From an uncultured Gilliamella sp. (lineage in GTDB: Bacteria > Pseudomonadota > Gammaproteobacteria > Enterobacterales > Orbaceae), in assembly GCA_946482005.1 (NCBI GenBank), contig CAMLPV010000017.1, positions 1-47,839 of the forward strand: a stretch of 47,839 bases of DNA. The letters are read 5' to 3'. The notes beneath the pieces are model-generated. The model was not told where the DNA came from. It was given only the letters and a program-made list of their open reading frames with translations, and did no database searches. How positions within the stretch are numbered: the first letter of the stretch is position 1; each line of letters opens with the position of its first letter. A program made the translations under genes and the position numbers. This document shows, piece after piece, positions 27,849 to 36,088 of this stretch.

Positions 27849-27879
27849 ACAGACAATGCACTGCATTGCCTGTTTTTTT
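27849..27879. terminator. Rho-independent terminator, probably bidirectional
   Basis: ACAGACAATG (27849-27858), loop CACTG, CATTGCCTGT (27864-27873) gives a stem with one mismatch, followed on the + strand by seven Ts (27873-27879). On the - strand the stem is followed by GTTTATTTT. It lies just past the stop of the 27892-28269 gene and so is the likely terminator of the lexA operon. Confidence 0.75.
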
Positions 27880-27891
27880 ATTTAAAAATGA

Positions 27892-28269
27892 TCAGTTAAT
27901 GATTAAATCATCAGCAGGAACGCCACCATCATGACTACCATTATCTTTTGCACCCGGTAACGCACGGGTGCGATCAATTGGTAAATAGTTGCCATTAGAG
28001 GTTTCGATTTGACATTCGCTCCAAAAAATAGAATATTTGGTGTTTGCATGCATACTTTCTCCGCGGAAATAACATTTTGCCGCATTGTACAAGTCATTTC
28101 GACAAATAAGCGCAATTAATAACCAAACACTAGCAACACCAATGGAAATCCATTTTAAGTTGTGCCATAAAAAAGACCAAAAACCCTGTTTTCGAATACG
28201 ACAGTAAACGAAGACTAATATTATAACTCCAACGAATCCTAAAAATTCATATAACCAAAATAACCACAT
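27892..28269 (-). CDS. Small two-helix membrane protein downstream of lexA
   Basis: This 125-residue protein is not recognised. Two hydrophobic helices (about residues 4-24 and 39-58) flank a short basic loop (R-I-R-K-Q), placing that loop in the cytoplasm and the 65-residue C-terminus outside the membrane. The tail has two cysteines and ends in an acidic D-D-L-I-I-N. AGGAG lies 7-8 bases before the ATG. The start is 51 bases after the lexA stop on the same strand, with no terminator between, and a good terminator follows. It is therefore probably co-transcribed with lexA and SOS-inducible, in the position occupied by dinF in E. coli but unrelated to it. Confidence 0.7.
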   Translation of the reverse strand: MWLFWLYEFLGFVGVIILVFVYCRIRKQGFWSFLWHNLKWISIGVASVWLLIALICRNDLYNAAKCYFRGESMHANTKYSIFWSECQIETSNGNYLPIDRTRALPGAKDNGSHDGGVPADDLIIN

Positions 28270-28320
28270 ATTGTTATCTCCTAAGCAACAATTGGTAGTT
28301 ATTTTATACTATCTTTTGGA

Positions 28321-28947
28321 TTACATCCACGAACCATTACGAATAATACCAACAGCAATACCTTCAATAGCAAAACTCTGTTGTTCTAAATCGATATCGA
28401 TTGGCGCAAATTCAGGATTTTCAGCAAGAAGTTTTACATGTCGACCCTTTTGCGATAATCGTTTAACCGTGACTTCGTCATCAATGCGTGCCACAACCAC
28501 TTGACCATTTTTTACATCTTGGGTTTTGTGTACGGCAAGCAAATCACCATCTAAAATACCAATGTCTTTCATTGACATACCTTGGACTCTTAATAAAAAG
28601 TCAGCTTGTGGTTTAAATAATGCTGGCGACATTTGATAATGGCTTTCAATATGTTCTTGTGCCAAAATTGGCGATCCAGCGGCAACTTTACCAATAAGGG
28701 GGATGCCTTCAAATTCGGATAAGTTCTCAGGTTGTTCCAATAATAGACGAATACCTCGCGATGATCCGGCAATCATTTCAATCGCCCCTTTTTTAGCTAA
28801 TGCTTTAAGATGTTCTTCAGCTGCATTAGCAGATCGAAATCCTAATTTTTGGGCTATTTCCGCTCGAGTAGGTGGCATTCCGGTAGTTTGAATGTTTTCC
28901 TTAATTAAATCATAGATTTGTTGTTGACGTTCGGTTAATGGTCTCAT
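28321..28947 (-). CDS. lexA: LexA, SOS-response repressor / self-cleaving protease
   Basis: This 208-residue repressor of DNA-damage genes has an N-terminal winged helix ([15 protein letters not shown], with the recognition region [13 protein letters not shown]). The C-terminal autoprotease has the Ala90-Gly91 cleavage site in KVAAGSP, the catalytic Ser125 (GMSMKD) and Lys162 (EVTVKRL). These match E. coli A84-G85, S119 and K156. RecA-stimulated self-cleavage is the family mechanism. The upstream in-frame TTG (28953) is rejected: ATG 28947 lies 8 bases after AGGA, and the N-terminus then matches the family. Two SOS boxes overlap its promoter, so it autoregulates. Confidence 0.98.
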   Translation of the reverse strand: MRPLTERQQQIYDLIKENIQTTGMPPTRAEIAQKLGFRSANAAEEHLKALAKKGAIEMIAGSSRGIRLLLEQPENLSEFEGIPLIGKVAAGSPILAQEHIESHYQMSPALFKPQADFLLRVQGMSMKDIGILDGDLLAVHKTQDVKNGQVVVARIDDEVTVKRLSQKGRHVKLLAENPEFAPIDIDLEQQSFAIEGIAVGIIRNGSWM

Positions 28948-28956
28948 AATCAATTC

Positions 28957-28972
28957 CTGTTTTTATATACAG
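28957..28972. promoter_or_regulatory. SOS box 1 (LexA operator)
   Basis: On the lexA strand the sequence is CTGTATATAAAAACAG, a perfect CTGT-N8-ACAG. It lies 10 bp before the lexA ATG and downstream of the predicted -10, so bound LexA would block its own transcription. Confidence 0.92.
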
Positions 28973-28976
28973 ATAT

Positions 28977-28992
28977 ATGTGATTATATACAG
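28977..28992. promoter_or_regulatory. SOS box 2 (LexA operator, one mismatch)
   Basis: On the lexA strand the sequence is CTGTATATAATCACAT, one mismatch from CTGT-N8-ACAG. It starts 20 bp from box 1, two helical turns, close to the spacing of the tandem boxes of E. coli lexA. The lexA -10 hexamer TATAAT lies inside it. Confidence 0.85.
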
Positions 28993-29009
28993 CTAAATAA
29001 ACAAAACAA
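28982..29009 (-). promoter_or_regulatory. lexA promoter
   Basis: TTGTTT (29004-29009), a 16-bp spacer and TATAAT (28982-28987) on the - strand form a good sigma-70 promoter embedded in SOS box 2. Transcription would start near SOS box 1. Confidence 0.75.
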
Positions 29010-29220
29010 CTGTTTTATCTAATTTTTTTGTTAATTGATGGTAAAAATTACAAAAAAAAATTAGATTTACGATTTAAATCGCAGAATGAAATGATATTTT
29101 TCATAAAAGTGCTTTCCCAATAATTATTGGGCTAGGTGATTAAATAGGCTGAACACACTTAGGACTATTGAAAAGCTTATTTCAAGGATAGATTGTTATA
29201 TATTCTGTTGTGAAGTTGTA

Positions 29221-29229
29221 TGTTATAAT
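29221..29229 (+). promoter_or_regulatory. Extended -10 promoter of the coaE cluster
   Basis: TGTTATAAT (TG-N-TATAAT) lies 33 bp before the coaE ATG. No strong -35 hexamer is visible at 17 bp, as is usual for extended -10 promoters. The rest of the 315-bp gap after lexA is AT-rich with no gene seen. Confidence 0.55.
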
Positions 29230-29262
29230 CTCCACCAGTTGTCATTAGTCGGAATCTAGATT

Positions 29263-29877
29263 ATGTCTTATATTGTTGCACTTAGTGGTGGAATTGCCAG
29301 TGGTAAAACTACCATTGCCAATCTATTTGCTCAATTAGGTGTGCCAATTATTGACGCTGATGTAATTGCTCGTCAAGTAGTTGCAATAGGAACCTCTGCT
29401 TTGACGCAAATAGTTAAGCATTTTAGTCAAGAAATCTTGTTAGCAAACGGTGAATTGGATCGTAGTCAGTTAAGGGAAATTATTTTCAATAATGATCATG
29501 AAAGATTATGGTTAAATAATTTACTGCATCCTATTATTGCACAAGAGACGCAAAAACAGTTTGCCGAGCAAACTGCACCTTATGTGATTTGGGTAGTGCC
29601 ATTATTAATTGAAAATAATTTACAACATTTGGCTGATCGAATTTTGCTGATTGATACACCGGAAGAGTTACAATTAGAGCGATTAATTAATCGAGATGGA
29701 ATCAGTGAGTCATTAGCAAATAGAATGATAAGAACACAAGTTTCTTTAACCGATCGTTTGGCATTTGCTGATGATATTATTGTTAATGATGGTAATTTAG
29801 CCGCATTAACAGTTCAAATTGATCATTTACACAAGCAATATTTACATAACTCAAAAGTTAAGAATAGCTATGAATAA
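29263..29877 (+). CDS. coaE: Dephospho-CoA kinase
   Basis: This 204-residue enzyme phosphorylates the 3'-OH of dephospho-CoA with ATP, the last step of coenzyme A synthesis in the cytoplasm. The N-terminal P-loop GGIASGKTT (residues 9-17), the DADVIAR motif (about 32-38) and the L-L-H-P-I-I segment around 87 are typical. Its length matches the family (about 206 in E. coli). It overlaps the start of zapD (ATG 29870) by 8 bases, so the two are translationally coupled, as in the enterobacterial coaE-zapD-yacG arrangement. Confidence 0.97.
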   Translation: MSYIVALSGGIASGKTTIANLFAQLGVPIIDADVIARQVVAIGTSALTQIVKHFSQEILLANGELDRSQLREIIFNNDHERLWLNNLLHPIIAQETQKQFAEQTAPYVIWVVPLLIENNLQHLADRILLIDTPEELQLERLINRDGISESLANRMIRTQVSLTDRLAFADDIIVNDGNLAALTVQIDHLHKQYLHNSKVKNSYE

Positions 29878-30607
29878 CATTATTTTTGAACATCCATTAA
29901 ATGAAAGAATGCGTACTTGGTTACGTATTGAGTTCTTACTTAATCAGTTATATTTAAATCGCCATTTTCAACAAGCTAATGCGTTATTGTTTTTTCATTT
30001 ATTATCAGAATTGTTGGAAATTATTGAACGTAATGATATTAAAGGTGATTTACTTAAAGAACTTGAAGCCCAAAAGCAAAAACTTTTATCTTGGATCGAA
30101 CTTGATGGCGTTAATAAAGAGTTACTTAATGAGATGATTGAAAAATATGATCTTTACTTAACTCAATTTGATTCAAATTTACGCTTAGGACAAGTTTTGA
30201 AAGATGACCGTTTTATTACGGCAATACGGCAACGTTTAATGATACCTGGTGGCTGTTGTAGTTTTGATTTGCCATTGTTCCATTTATGGTTGAACCAGCC
30301 TCAGGAAGTTCGTAATACACAAGTTGATAAATGGTTGCAAAATTTTGCTTTGCTTGATGAACTTTTAAAAACATGTTTGCAGTTTATTCGGCAGTTAGGG
30401 GAGTTTCACTCCTTTATTTGTACCAATAACTTTTTCCAAGAAACCAATGGTGAGGTAAATTTGATTCGGATCCGTGTTGCTTTAGATAAAAATACGTATC
30501 CCCAAGTTTCTGGCCATATGTCGCGATATAGTATTCGTTTTTTACCCCTGCATACTGGCGATTTTACCAATAACGATGCAATAGAATTTGAACTTGCATG
30601 TTGTTAG
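29870..30607 (+). CDS. zapD: Cell-division protein ZapD (YacF)
   Basis: This 245-residue protein (E. coli 247) bundles FtsZ filaments at the Z-ring. The N-terminus [19 protein letters not shown] is the conserved start of the family, so ATG 29870 is chosen over an upstream start within coaE. The body is helical with a conserved LPGG-like [11 protein letters not shown] segment near residue 125. It sits between coaE and yacG as in E. coli, and its end precedes the yacG start by 25 bases. Confidence 0.95.
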   Translation: MNNIIFEHPLNERMRTWLRIEFLLNQLYLNRHFQQANALLFFHLLSELLEIIERNDIKGDLLKELEAQKQKLLSWIELDGVNKELLNEMIEKYDLYLTQFDSNLRLGQVLKDDRFITAIRQRLMIPGGCCSFDLPLFHLWLNQPQEVRNTQVDKWLQNFALLDELLKTCLQFIRQLGEFHSFICTNNFFQETNGEVNLIRIRVALDKNTYPQVSGHMSRYSIRFLPLHTGDFTNNDAIEFELACC

Positions 30608-30632
30608 CTTACTATTATTTAAGAATGTTCAA

Positions 30633-30851
30633 ATGAATAACAATACCATTACAATTGTAAAGTGTCCTGCCTGTCACAAAGATGTTGAGTGGTCCGAAAA
30701 AAGTCCATATCGACCATTTTGTTGTAAACGTTGTCAACTAATAGATTTAGGTGATTGGGCTACGGAAGAGCATCGTATTGCTGATAAAGAACTTACTGAA
30801 CAAGATCTTTGGAGCGAAGACGAGATTTCTGATCTTATGAGTAAACATTGA
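30633..30851 (+). CDS. yacG: YacG, zinc-binding DNA gyrase inhibitor
   Basis: This 72-residue protein has four zinc-ligand cysteines: C-P-A-C near residues 11-14 and C-C-K-R-C near 30-34. The I-D-L-G-D-W-A motif follows. In E. coli, YacG binds GyrB and inhibits gyrase. ATG 30633 gives the family-sized protein; a longer frame starting inside zapD is rejected. The TGA shares a base with the tsaD ATG (TGATG, 30849-30853). Confidence 0.95.
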   Translation: MNNNTITIVKCPACHKDVEWSEKSPYRPFCCKRCQLIDLGDWATEEHRIADKELTEQDLWSEDEISDLMSKH

Positions 30852-31861
30852 TGAAGATTTTAGGCATTGAAACCTCATGCGATGAAACTGGCGTTGCCAT
30901 TTATGATGACAAGCAAGGACTTATCGCAAATCAACTCTATTCACAAATTAAATTGCATGCTGATTATGGTGGTGTAGTACCAGAATTGGCTTCGCGCGAT
31001 CATATTCGTAAAACTGTACCATTAATTCAAGCAGCGCTAAAACAAGCTAATTTAACGGCGAGTGATATTGATGGTGTGGCTTATACTGCTGGACCAGGCC
31101 TAATCGGGGCTCTAATGGTCGGAGCATCAGTCGGGCGTTCATTGGCTTATGCTTGGGGAGTGCCTGCCGTTGCGGTACATCATATGGAAGGCCATTTATT
31201 GGCACCAATGTTGGAAGATAATCCGCCAGCGTTTCCTTTTGTTGCTTTGCTAGTTTCTGGTGGTCATACCCAATTAATTAAAGTTACTGGCATTGGTGAA
31301 TATGCGCTTCTGGGTGAATCAATTGATGATGCTGCTGGTGAAGCGTTTGATAAGACTGCCAAATTATTAGGATTAGATTACCCCGGTGGCGCAAAATTAT
31401 CCAAACTCGCTGAACAAGGGAATACCTCACGTTTTCATTTCCCAAGACCGATGACCGATAGACCAGGATTAGATTTTAGTTTTTCTGGTTTGAAAACCGC
31501 TGCGGCTAATACTATTAATCTGCAAAAACAGGATCTTGATGAACAAACTAAAGCCGATATTGCAAGGGCATTTGAAGATGCATTAGTTGATACTTTGTTA
31601 ATTAAATCACGTCGTGCATTAGATCAAACTGGTTTTAATCGTTTAGTCATTGCCGGTGGTGTTAGTGCCAATAAGACCTTACGTAGCAAATTAGCTCAAT
31701 TAATGGCTGAACGAAAAGGACAGGTTTATTATCCGCGAATGGAATTTTGTACTGATAATGGTGCGATGATTGCCTATGCTGGTATGATTCATCTTAAAGC
31801 ATCACAATTTGCTGATCTCGCCATTGAGGTTAAACCAAGATGGCCGTTAAGTGAATTGTAA
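30851..31861 (+). CDS. tsaD: tRNA N6-threonylcarbamoyladenosine transferase TsaD
   Basis: This 336-residue enzyme transfers the threonylcarbamoyl group to A37 of ANN-decoding tRNAs, with TsaB and TsaE. It has an ASKHA fold with the N-terminal GIETSCDET signature, the metal-ligand motif HHMEGH (about residues 110-115), the GGHTQL block and the C-terminal [10 protein letters not shown]. Length matches E. coli (337). It overlaps yacG by one base and so is the fourth gene of the cluster. In E. coli tsaD lies elsewhere, next to rpsU, so this linkage differs from E. coli. Confidence 0.97.
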   Translation: MKILGIETSCDETGVAIYDDKQGLIANQLYSQIKLHADYGGVVPELASRDHIRKTVPLIQAALKQANLTASDIDGVAYTAGPGLIGALMVGASVGRSLAYAWGVPAVAVHHMEGHLLAPMLEDNPPAFPFVALLVSGGHTQLIKVTGIGEYALLGESIDDAAGEAFDKTAKLLGLDYPGGAKLSKLAEQGNTSRFHFPRPMTDRPGLDFSFSGLKTAAANTINLQKQDLDEQTKADIARAFEDALVDTLLIKSRRALDQTGFNRLVIAGGVSANKTLRSKLAQLMAERKGQVYYPRMEFCTDNGAMIAYAGMIHLKASQFADLAIEVKPRWPLSEL

Positions 31862-31925
31862 ACGATGAGTAATTTCTAAGTTAATAACTTAATGATTGAA
31901 TTTATTACACTTTATTAGTGGGATT

Positions 31926-31945
31926 AGTGGGGAAACTTCCCCACT
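31926..31945. terminator. Hairpin between convergent tsaD and DUF4282 genes
   Basis: AGTGGGGA (31926-31933), loop AACT, TCCCCACT (31938-31945) is a perfect, GC-rich 8-bp stem (9 bp if the inner A-T pair is counted). It is followed by a loose T-rich stretch. Its position between convergent stops fits a shared terminator, though the U-tract is poor. Confidence 0.6.
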
Positions 31946-31959
31946 TACATCGTTTTGCA

Positions 31960-32289
31960 TTATAGGTTTTTATTATCAATAGATTTGTTTGAAGCGAGTT
32001 TTTCGATATTTCGGTTAATATTGAATAATATAGAAATTAACTCATATCCAATACGAGTAAACACAGTACCTACAATAATTGTTAGGATGCCACTTATGAT
32101 GCCCATTAAGCCAGAACCAAAACTATATCGCAATATAAAAAGACTAGAGAAGATTACAACCAGACCTGAAATTGCGATAAGAATTAAGCTTATCCAATAG
32201 ACTATAGTAATAATTTTCGGCGTAATCATCTTGTTAAAAAAGAATAAGTCCTTAAAAGAAAGACCTTCGGTATCGATTATATTTTTCAT
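31960..32289 (-). CDS. DUF4282 small membrane protein
   Basis: This 109-residue protein has the features of DUF4282: a conserved N-terminal F-K-D-L-F-F-F-N-K-M-I-T-P stretch, then two hydrophobic helices (about residues 28-50 and 58-82) joined by a short glycine-rich turn. The family is of unknown function. AAGGAA lies 8 bases before the ATG. It is convergent to tsaD and monocistronic. Confidence 0.75.
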   Translation of the reverse strand: MKNIIDTEGLSFKDLFFFNKMITPKIITIVYWISLILIAISGLVVIFSSLFILRYSFGSGLMGIISGILTIIVGTVFTRIGYELISILFNINRNIEKLASNKSIDNKNL

Positions 32290-32416
32290 TTTTTATTTCC
32301 TTAATTAAAAATTAATAATTTTATTACTTTCACTTTACGAAAAAAAACGATACATTTAATAACAATTGGATTAATAAATCAACGCTAATTTCAACAAAGG
32401 TTTCCTTAAATTCAGT

Positions 32417-34177
32417 ATGAAAACATTTATTCCCGGTAAAGATGCCGCATTAGAAGATTCCATTAACTATTTTCATCAACAACTAGATAAATATGATTTA
32501 GCCGTCAATGAGGCATCATGGCTTAACCCCGTGCCTAATGTTTGGTCGGTACATATCCAAAATACCCAATGTCCTCTCTGTTTTGCCAATGGTAAAGGTG
32601 CCAGTAAAAAAGCAGCTTTAGCGTCAGCACTTGGTGAGTATTTTGAACGACTTTCAACTAATTACTTTTTTTCTGATTTTTATTTAGGTGAAAAAGTGGC
32701 TAATGGTGAATTTGTTCACTATCCATCTGAAAAATGGTTCGCAATCCCGAAAGATAACAGCTTGCCAAAAGGATTATTATCACCCAATTTAATGAAGTTT
32801 TATGATCCGGATCATGAATTAACTGCGACCGATTTAATCGATCTACAGTCAAGTAATGGCGAACGTGGAATTTGCGCATTACCATTTGTGCAACAATCCG
32901 ATGGCAAAACTATTTATGTACCTGTTAATTTAATTGCTAACTTATACGCTTCTAATGGAATGTCAGCAGGCAACACGCCAAACGAAGCACGCGTTCAAGG
33001 ATTATCAGAAATATTTGAGCGTTATACTAAAAATAAGATCATCGCCGAAGCAATCAGCCTGCCAACCATTCCTGCTGAAGTACTCAATCGTTATCCAGCT
33101 GTGTTAGCGGCAATTGATGCGCTAGAAAAACAAGGTTTCCCCATTTACTGTTTTGATGCGTCTTTAGGCGGCGAATTCCCAGTTATCTGCGTAGTGTTAT
33201 TTAATCCACAAAATGGGACTTGTTATGCCTCTTTCGGTGCACATCCTAATTTTGGTGTAGCCCTAGAACGAACGGTTACCGAGTTACTGCAAGGTCGAAG
33301 TCTTAAAGATCTGGATGTATTTTCCCCGCCAAGCTTTGATAATGATGATGTGGCGGATTTAAGTAACTTAGAAACCCATTTTATTGATTCAAGTGGCTTA
33401 ATCTCGTGGGATCTGTTCAATGAAAAATCGGATTATGAATTTGTAGACTGGGATTTTTCGGGTACGACCGAACAGGAATTTGCCAACTTAATGGCTATTT
33501 TTGATCATCATAAAATCGAAGTGCTTATCATGGATTACCAGCATCTTGGTGTTTATGCATGCCGCATTTTAGCTGTCGGTATGTCAGAAATCTATCCGCC
33601 GGAAGATCTATTGATCGCCAATAATAATATGGCGATCCACCTGCGTGAACTGATCCTATCCCTCCCTCAACAAAAACGTACGGCAAAACAATTATTGGCG
33701 ATTATTGAACAATTGGATGATGAAGGTTTAGATGATTTTGCTCGAGTTCGTGAATTACTTGGCATTGCAACCGGTAAAGATAATGCGTGGTTAACCTTAA
33801 GAATTGGTGAGTTAAAAGCCATGTTGGCATTAGCGGCGGCTGATTTACCGCAAGCAAAATTGTGGATCGACTGGACGGTTGAAATGAACGAATCCATTTT
33901 CACACCGGAACGCAATCACGCTTATCGTTGTTTACAAACTTTGGTCAATTTTATTATTGAACGCGGAGAGAATCAATTTAGTGATTACCAAAAGGCATTT
34001 AATAAAATGTATGGAAAAGACTGTGTTGATGATATGTGGCAATATGCGACCGCTAAAAAACAATTTTTCGGTCTAATTGAGTCGAAGGATGCTCAGTATG
34101 ACAATAATCCAATAGAACAATTTGCTATGCATCAAAAACTTTTAGCGGTTTATCATAAATTACAACAAACTATGTAA
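32417..34177 (+). CDS. ycaO: YcaO, ATP-dependent protein involved in ribosomal S12 methylthiolation
   Basis: This 586-residue protein has the same length as E. coli YcaO and an almost matching N-terminus (T-F-I-P-G-K-D-A-A-L-E-D-S). The YcaO domain (about residues 60-380) contains the ATP/Mg motifs in LASALGEYFERLS and VQGLSEIFERYTK. The C-terminal tail has TPR-like helices. E. coli YcaO contributes, with RimO, to beta-methylthiolation of Asp in ribosomal protein S12. Stand-alone; no azole-peptide precursor or dehydrogenase lies nearby, which argues against a bacteriocin role. Confidence 0.95.
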   Translation: MKTFIPGKDAALEDSINYFHQQLDKYDLAVNEASWLNPVPNVWSVHIQNTQCPLCFANGKGASKKAALASALGEYFERLSTNYFFSDFYLGEKVANGEFVHYPSEKWFAIPKDNSLPKGLLSPNLMKFYDPDHELTATDLIDLQSSNGERGICALPFVQQSDGKTIYVPVNLIANLYASNGMSAGNTPNEARVQGLSEIFERYTKNKIIAEAISLPTIPAEVLNRYPAVLAAIDALEKQGFPIYCFDASLGGEFPVICVVLFNPQNGTCYASFGAHPNFGVALERTVTELLQGRSLKDLDVFSPPSFDNDDVADLSNLETHFIDSSGLISWDLFNEKSDYEFVDWDFSGTTEQEFANLMAIFDHHKIEVLIMDYQHLGVYACRILAVGMSEIYPPEDLLIANNNMAIHLRELILSLPQQKRTAKQLLAIIEQLDDEGLDDFARVRELLGIATGKDNAWLTLRIGELKAMLALAAADLPQAKLWIDWTVEMNESIFTPERNHAYRCLQTLVNFIIERGENQFSDYQKAFNKMYGKDCVDDMWQYATAKKQFFGLIESKDAQYDNNPIEQFAMHQKLLAVYHKLQQTM

Positions 34178-34462
34178 CATGATACCTTCTTATTAACGTA
34201 AAAAATGAGATAACCTAACCATAGTTATCATAACCGTCATGAATCGTTATTAGTGATTATCTAATAGCGATTTTGGTTTGATATTTAGTAATAAAAGGAA
34301 TATATTTGAGAGATATATCACAAAATTTAGTTTTTGTGCTTATCAAGCTTATCTAAATCACTTAATATAAAAACAATCCTTAATTGGATTATTCTATAAC
34401 TGATAAATCAAATTATAGTTTTTTGAACATAATAAAGCCCTTTGAGGCATCGTTTTTTACTT
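34178..34462. other. Intergenic region after ycaO, no gene seen
   Basis: This AT-rich stretch has no convincing reading frame and no strong promoter that I can place. The gap continues past the hairpin at 34463 to the PfkB-like gene. Confidence 0.35.
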
Positions 34463-34493
34463 AAAGCAATAAGCCTAATTTCCTTATTGCTTT
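34463..34493 (+). terminator. Rho-independent terminator
   Basis: AAAGCAATAAG (34463-34473), a 9-base loop, and CTTATTGCTTT (34483-34493) form a perfect 11-bp stem. It is followed by TCACTTTTCTC. It lies 290 bp after ycaO and before the PfkB-like gene, reading +. Confidence 0.7.
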
Positions 34494-34646
34494 TCACTTT
34501 TCTCTACAATTTTTATCGCCAGTATAGTTAGCTAAAACATAATCAAGTTGAACAAAATTAAATCATAAATCGCTATATCATAAAAAACTAGATCAGATCA
34601 TTTTTCAATTTTTAGTATTGTTTATTAACTTATCTATCGAGGCTAA

Positions 34647-35606
34647 ATGATGACAATTCTTACCGTAGGTTTTGCTTGTTTAGATTTGGTTTGTGTTAGT
34701 TCCGCTAGTTTAGAACAAAGTGGTTTAAACTCATCTGCTAATATTGTGCGTAGTGGTGGTGGGGCATGTGCTAATGCGGCTTATTTACTCGCCCTTTGGG
34801 GGGAGAAGATTTATCACATTAGTCATTTAAACAACGATAATTATGCTAATCAGATTGTATCAGAACTTACCGATGCTGGTGTTAATACTGGGCAATTTAT
34901 CTTTTCTGAAAAAATGGTTACGCCTTTAGAGGCTATCACCATTGATGAGAAAGCCGGAACCCATTCAGTGATATCTCACCGGTTAACCACACCGCCTAAG
35001 TTAACCATGGCGGAAAAGAATAAGCTTAACCATTTTATGCAAACCATGAGTGGTCATAAACATGATATTGTTATCTTAATTGATGGATATGAGGCAGAAT
35101 TAAGTGAATATCTCATCGAGCATTTACCTAAAATTAAAGTGATTATGTGTATCGATAACCTATCTGATTCTAGCCTATATTTAGCACAACATGCTGATTA
35201 TTTAATTGTGACGGAAAAATTTGCCGGTGCGTTTTTAAAATTAAAAAACTTTCGTCATCGAGAAGAGATTAAAAATGCGCTTAAAAGATTACGCAGTTTA
35301 ACCAATGGCAAAGTTATTATTCGCTTGGACAAAAAAGGCTGCGCATATCTTGATCGTCAACAAGTGGTCATCATCCCAGCCTTTGAGAATCAATCATCTG
35401 ATTACCTGATTGATGTCGCTATTTTTCAAGGTGCTTTTGCCTATGGGATTAGTTATGGTTGGTCTTTAGAAAAAACTATATTATTTGCCAACCTTTCGCT
35501 TGCCGCAACTAATCAACAAAAAAGAGGGCGAAACGCAATGCCAAACTTGGTTGATATAAATCGTGTAGGGAAAAGCTTCAGTAACAAATTTACTCAATAT
35601 TTTTAA
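34647..35606 (+). CDS. PfkB/ribokinase-fold protein, probable pseudokinase
   Basis: This 319-residue protein has the PfkB sugar-kinase fold. The N-terminal substrate region is normal (VGFACLDLV, then RSGGGACANAAYLLALWG with the GG-x-A-x-N motif). The C-terminal family signature D-T-x-GAGD-x-F-x-GAF is not intact: residues 256-264 read D-V-A-I-F-Q-G-A-F. Four residues, including the GAGD anion hole and the catalytic Asp, are missing in frame. The surrounding sequence is undamaged and open, so this is more likely a regulatory or binding protein, or an enzyme with changed chemistry, than a working kinase. A second ATG at 34650 is better spaced from GAGG. Substrate unknown. Confidence 0.75.
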   Translation: MMTILTVGFACLDLVCVSSASLEQSGLNSSANIVRSGGGACANAAYLLALWGEKIYHISHLNNDNYANQIVSELTDAGVNTGQFIFSEKMVTPLEAITIDEKAGTHSVISHRLTTPPKLTMAEKNKLNHFMQTMSGHKHDIVILIDGYEAELSEYLIEHLPKIKVIMCIDNLSDSSLYLAQHADYLIVTEKFAGAFLKLKNFRHREEIKNALKRLRSLTNGKVIIRLDKKGCAYLDRQQVVIIPAFENQSSDYLIDVAIFQGAFAYGISYGWSLEKTILFANLSLAATNQQKRGRNAMPNLVDINRVGKSFSNKFTQYF

Positions 35607-36088
35607 TGTATAAGTTAGCCTATTAACAGCCTATTTTGTTTTTATTTAGGCGATTTGAAAACTCCAAAAAAGTGTTCCTCTATTTTTTATTTAAATAGCT
35701 TCCCTTGTTTTTTTGCGACTAAATGGCTTTTTAATTGATTGTCTTTAGGTTGTTTTCGCTTTTCGGTATTATTTCTCAACGGTGACAATATCTAGATGAG
35801 GAAGGCGAATGAGTTTTTTCAAATGGCTAATATCGACCGAAGCTCCATATTGTTAAAATCAGCTTCACAGAGTCGTATTAACCAATTCTTCCAGTTGATT
35901 GATTATGGGCATGATAACATGCCCAAAGTATAACTATTAGTTTCTTACACCGTTCGATTTTGATTCCCGGATGATATTAACAAATAGCTAGATGATACTC
36001 ACCGCTCTTGAGCATCAGCACTTTGTTACAATGTAGCGATTGATGCGTCCCAGAGTATCGATAAGTTCTCAATAATTTCTCATCACGA
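35607..36088. other. Intergenic region with possible decayed coding remnant
   Basis: This 482-bp gap has no intact gene. On the - strand, 35770-35852 reads Y-G-A-S-V-D-I-S-H-L-K-K-L-I-R-L-P-H-L-D and continues to a TAA. A stop lies immediately upstream in this frame, and a neighbouring frame (about 35868-35905) reads Q-L-E-E-L-V-N-T-T-L. The composition looks coding, so a frameshifted gene fragment is likely, but I do not recognise the family. Confidence 0.35.

Noticed and set aside
27903..28115. 70-codon - strand frame overlapping the lexA-downstream membrane gene
   Set aside because: It is in a different frame of a gene that has a good ribosome site and two clear membrane helices.
32417..34177. 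YcaO as part of an azole/thiazole peptide (bacteriocin) cluster
   Set aside because: No precursor peptide, dehydrogenase or export gene lies nearby, and the protein matches the stand-alone enterobacterial YcaO in length and tail.
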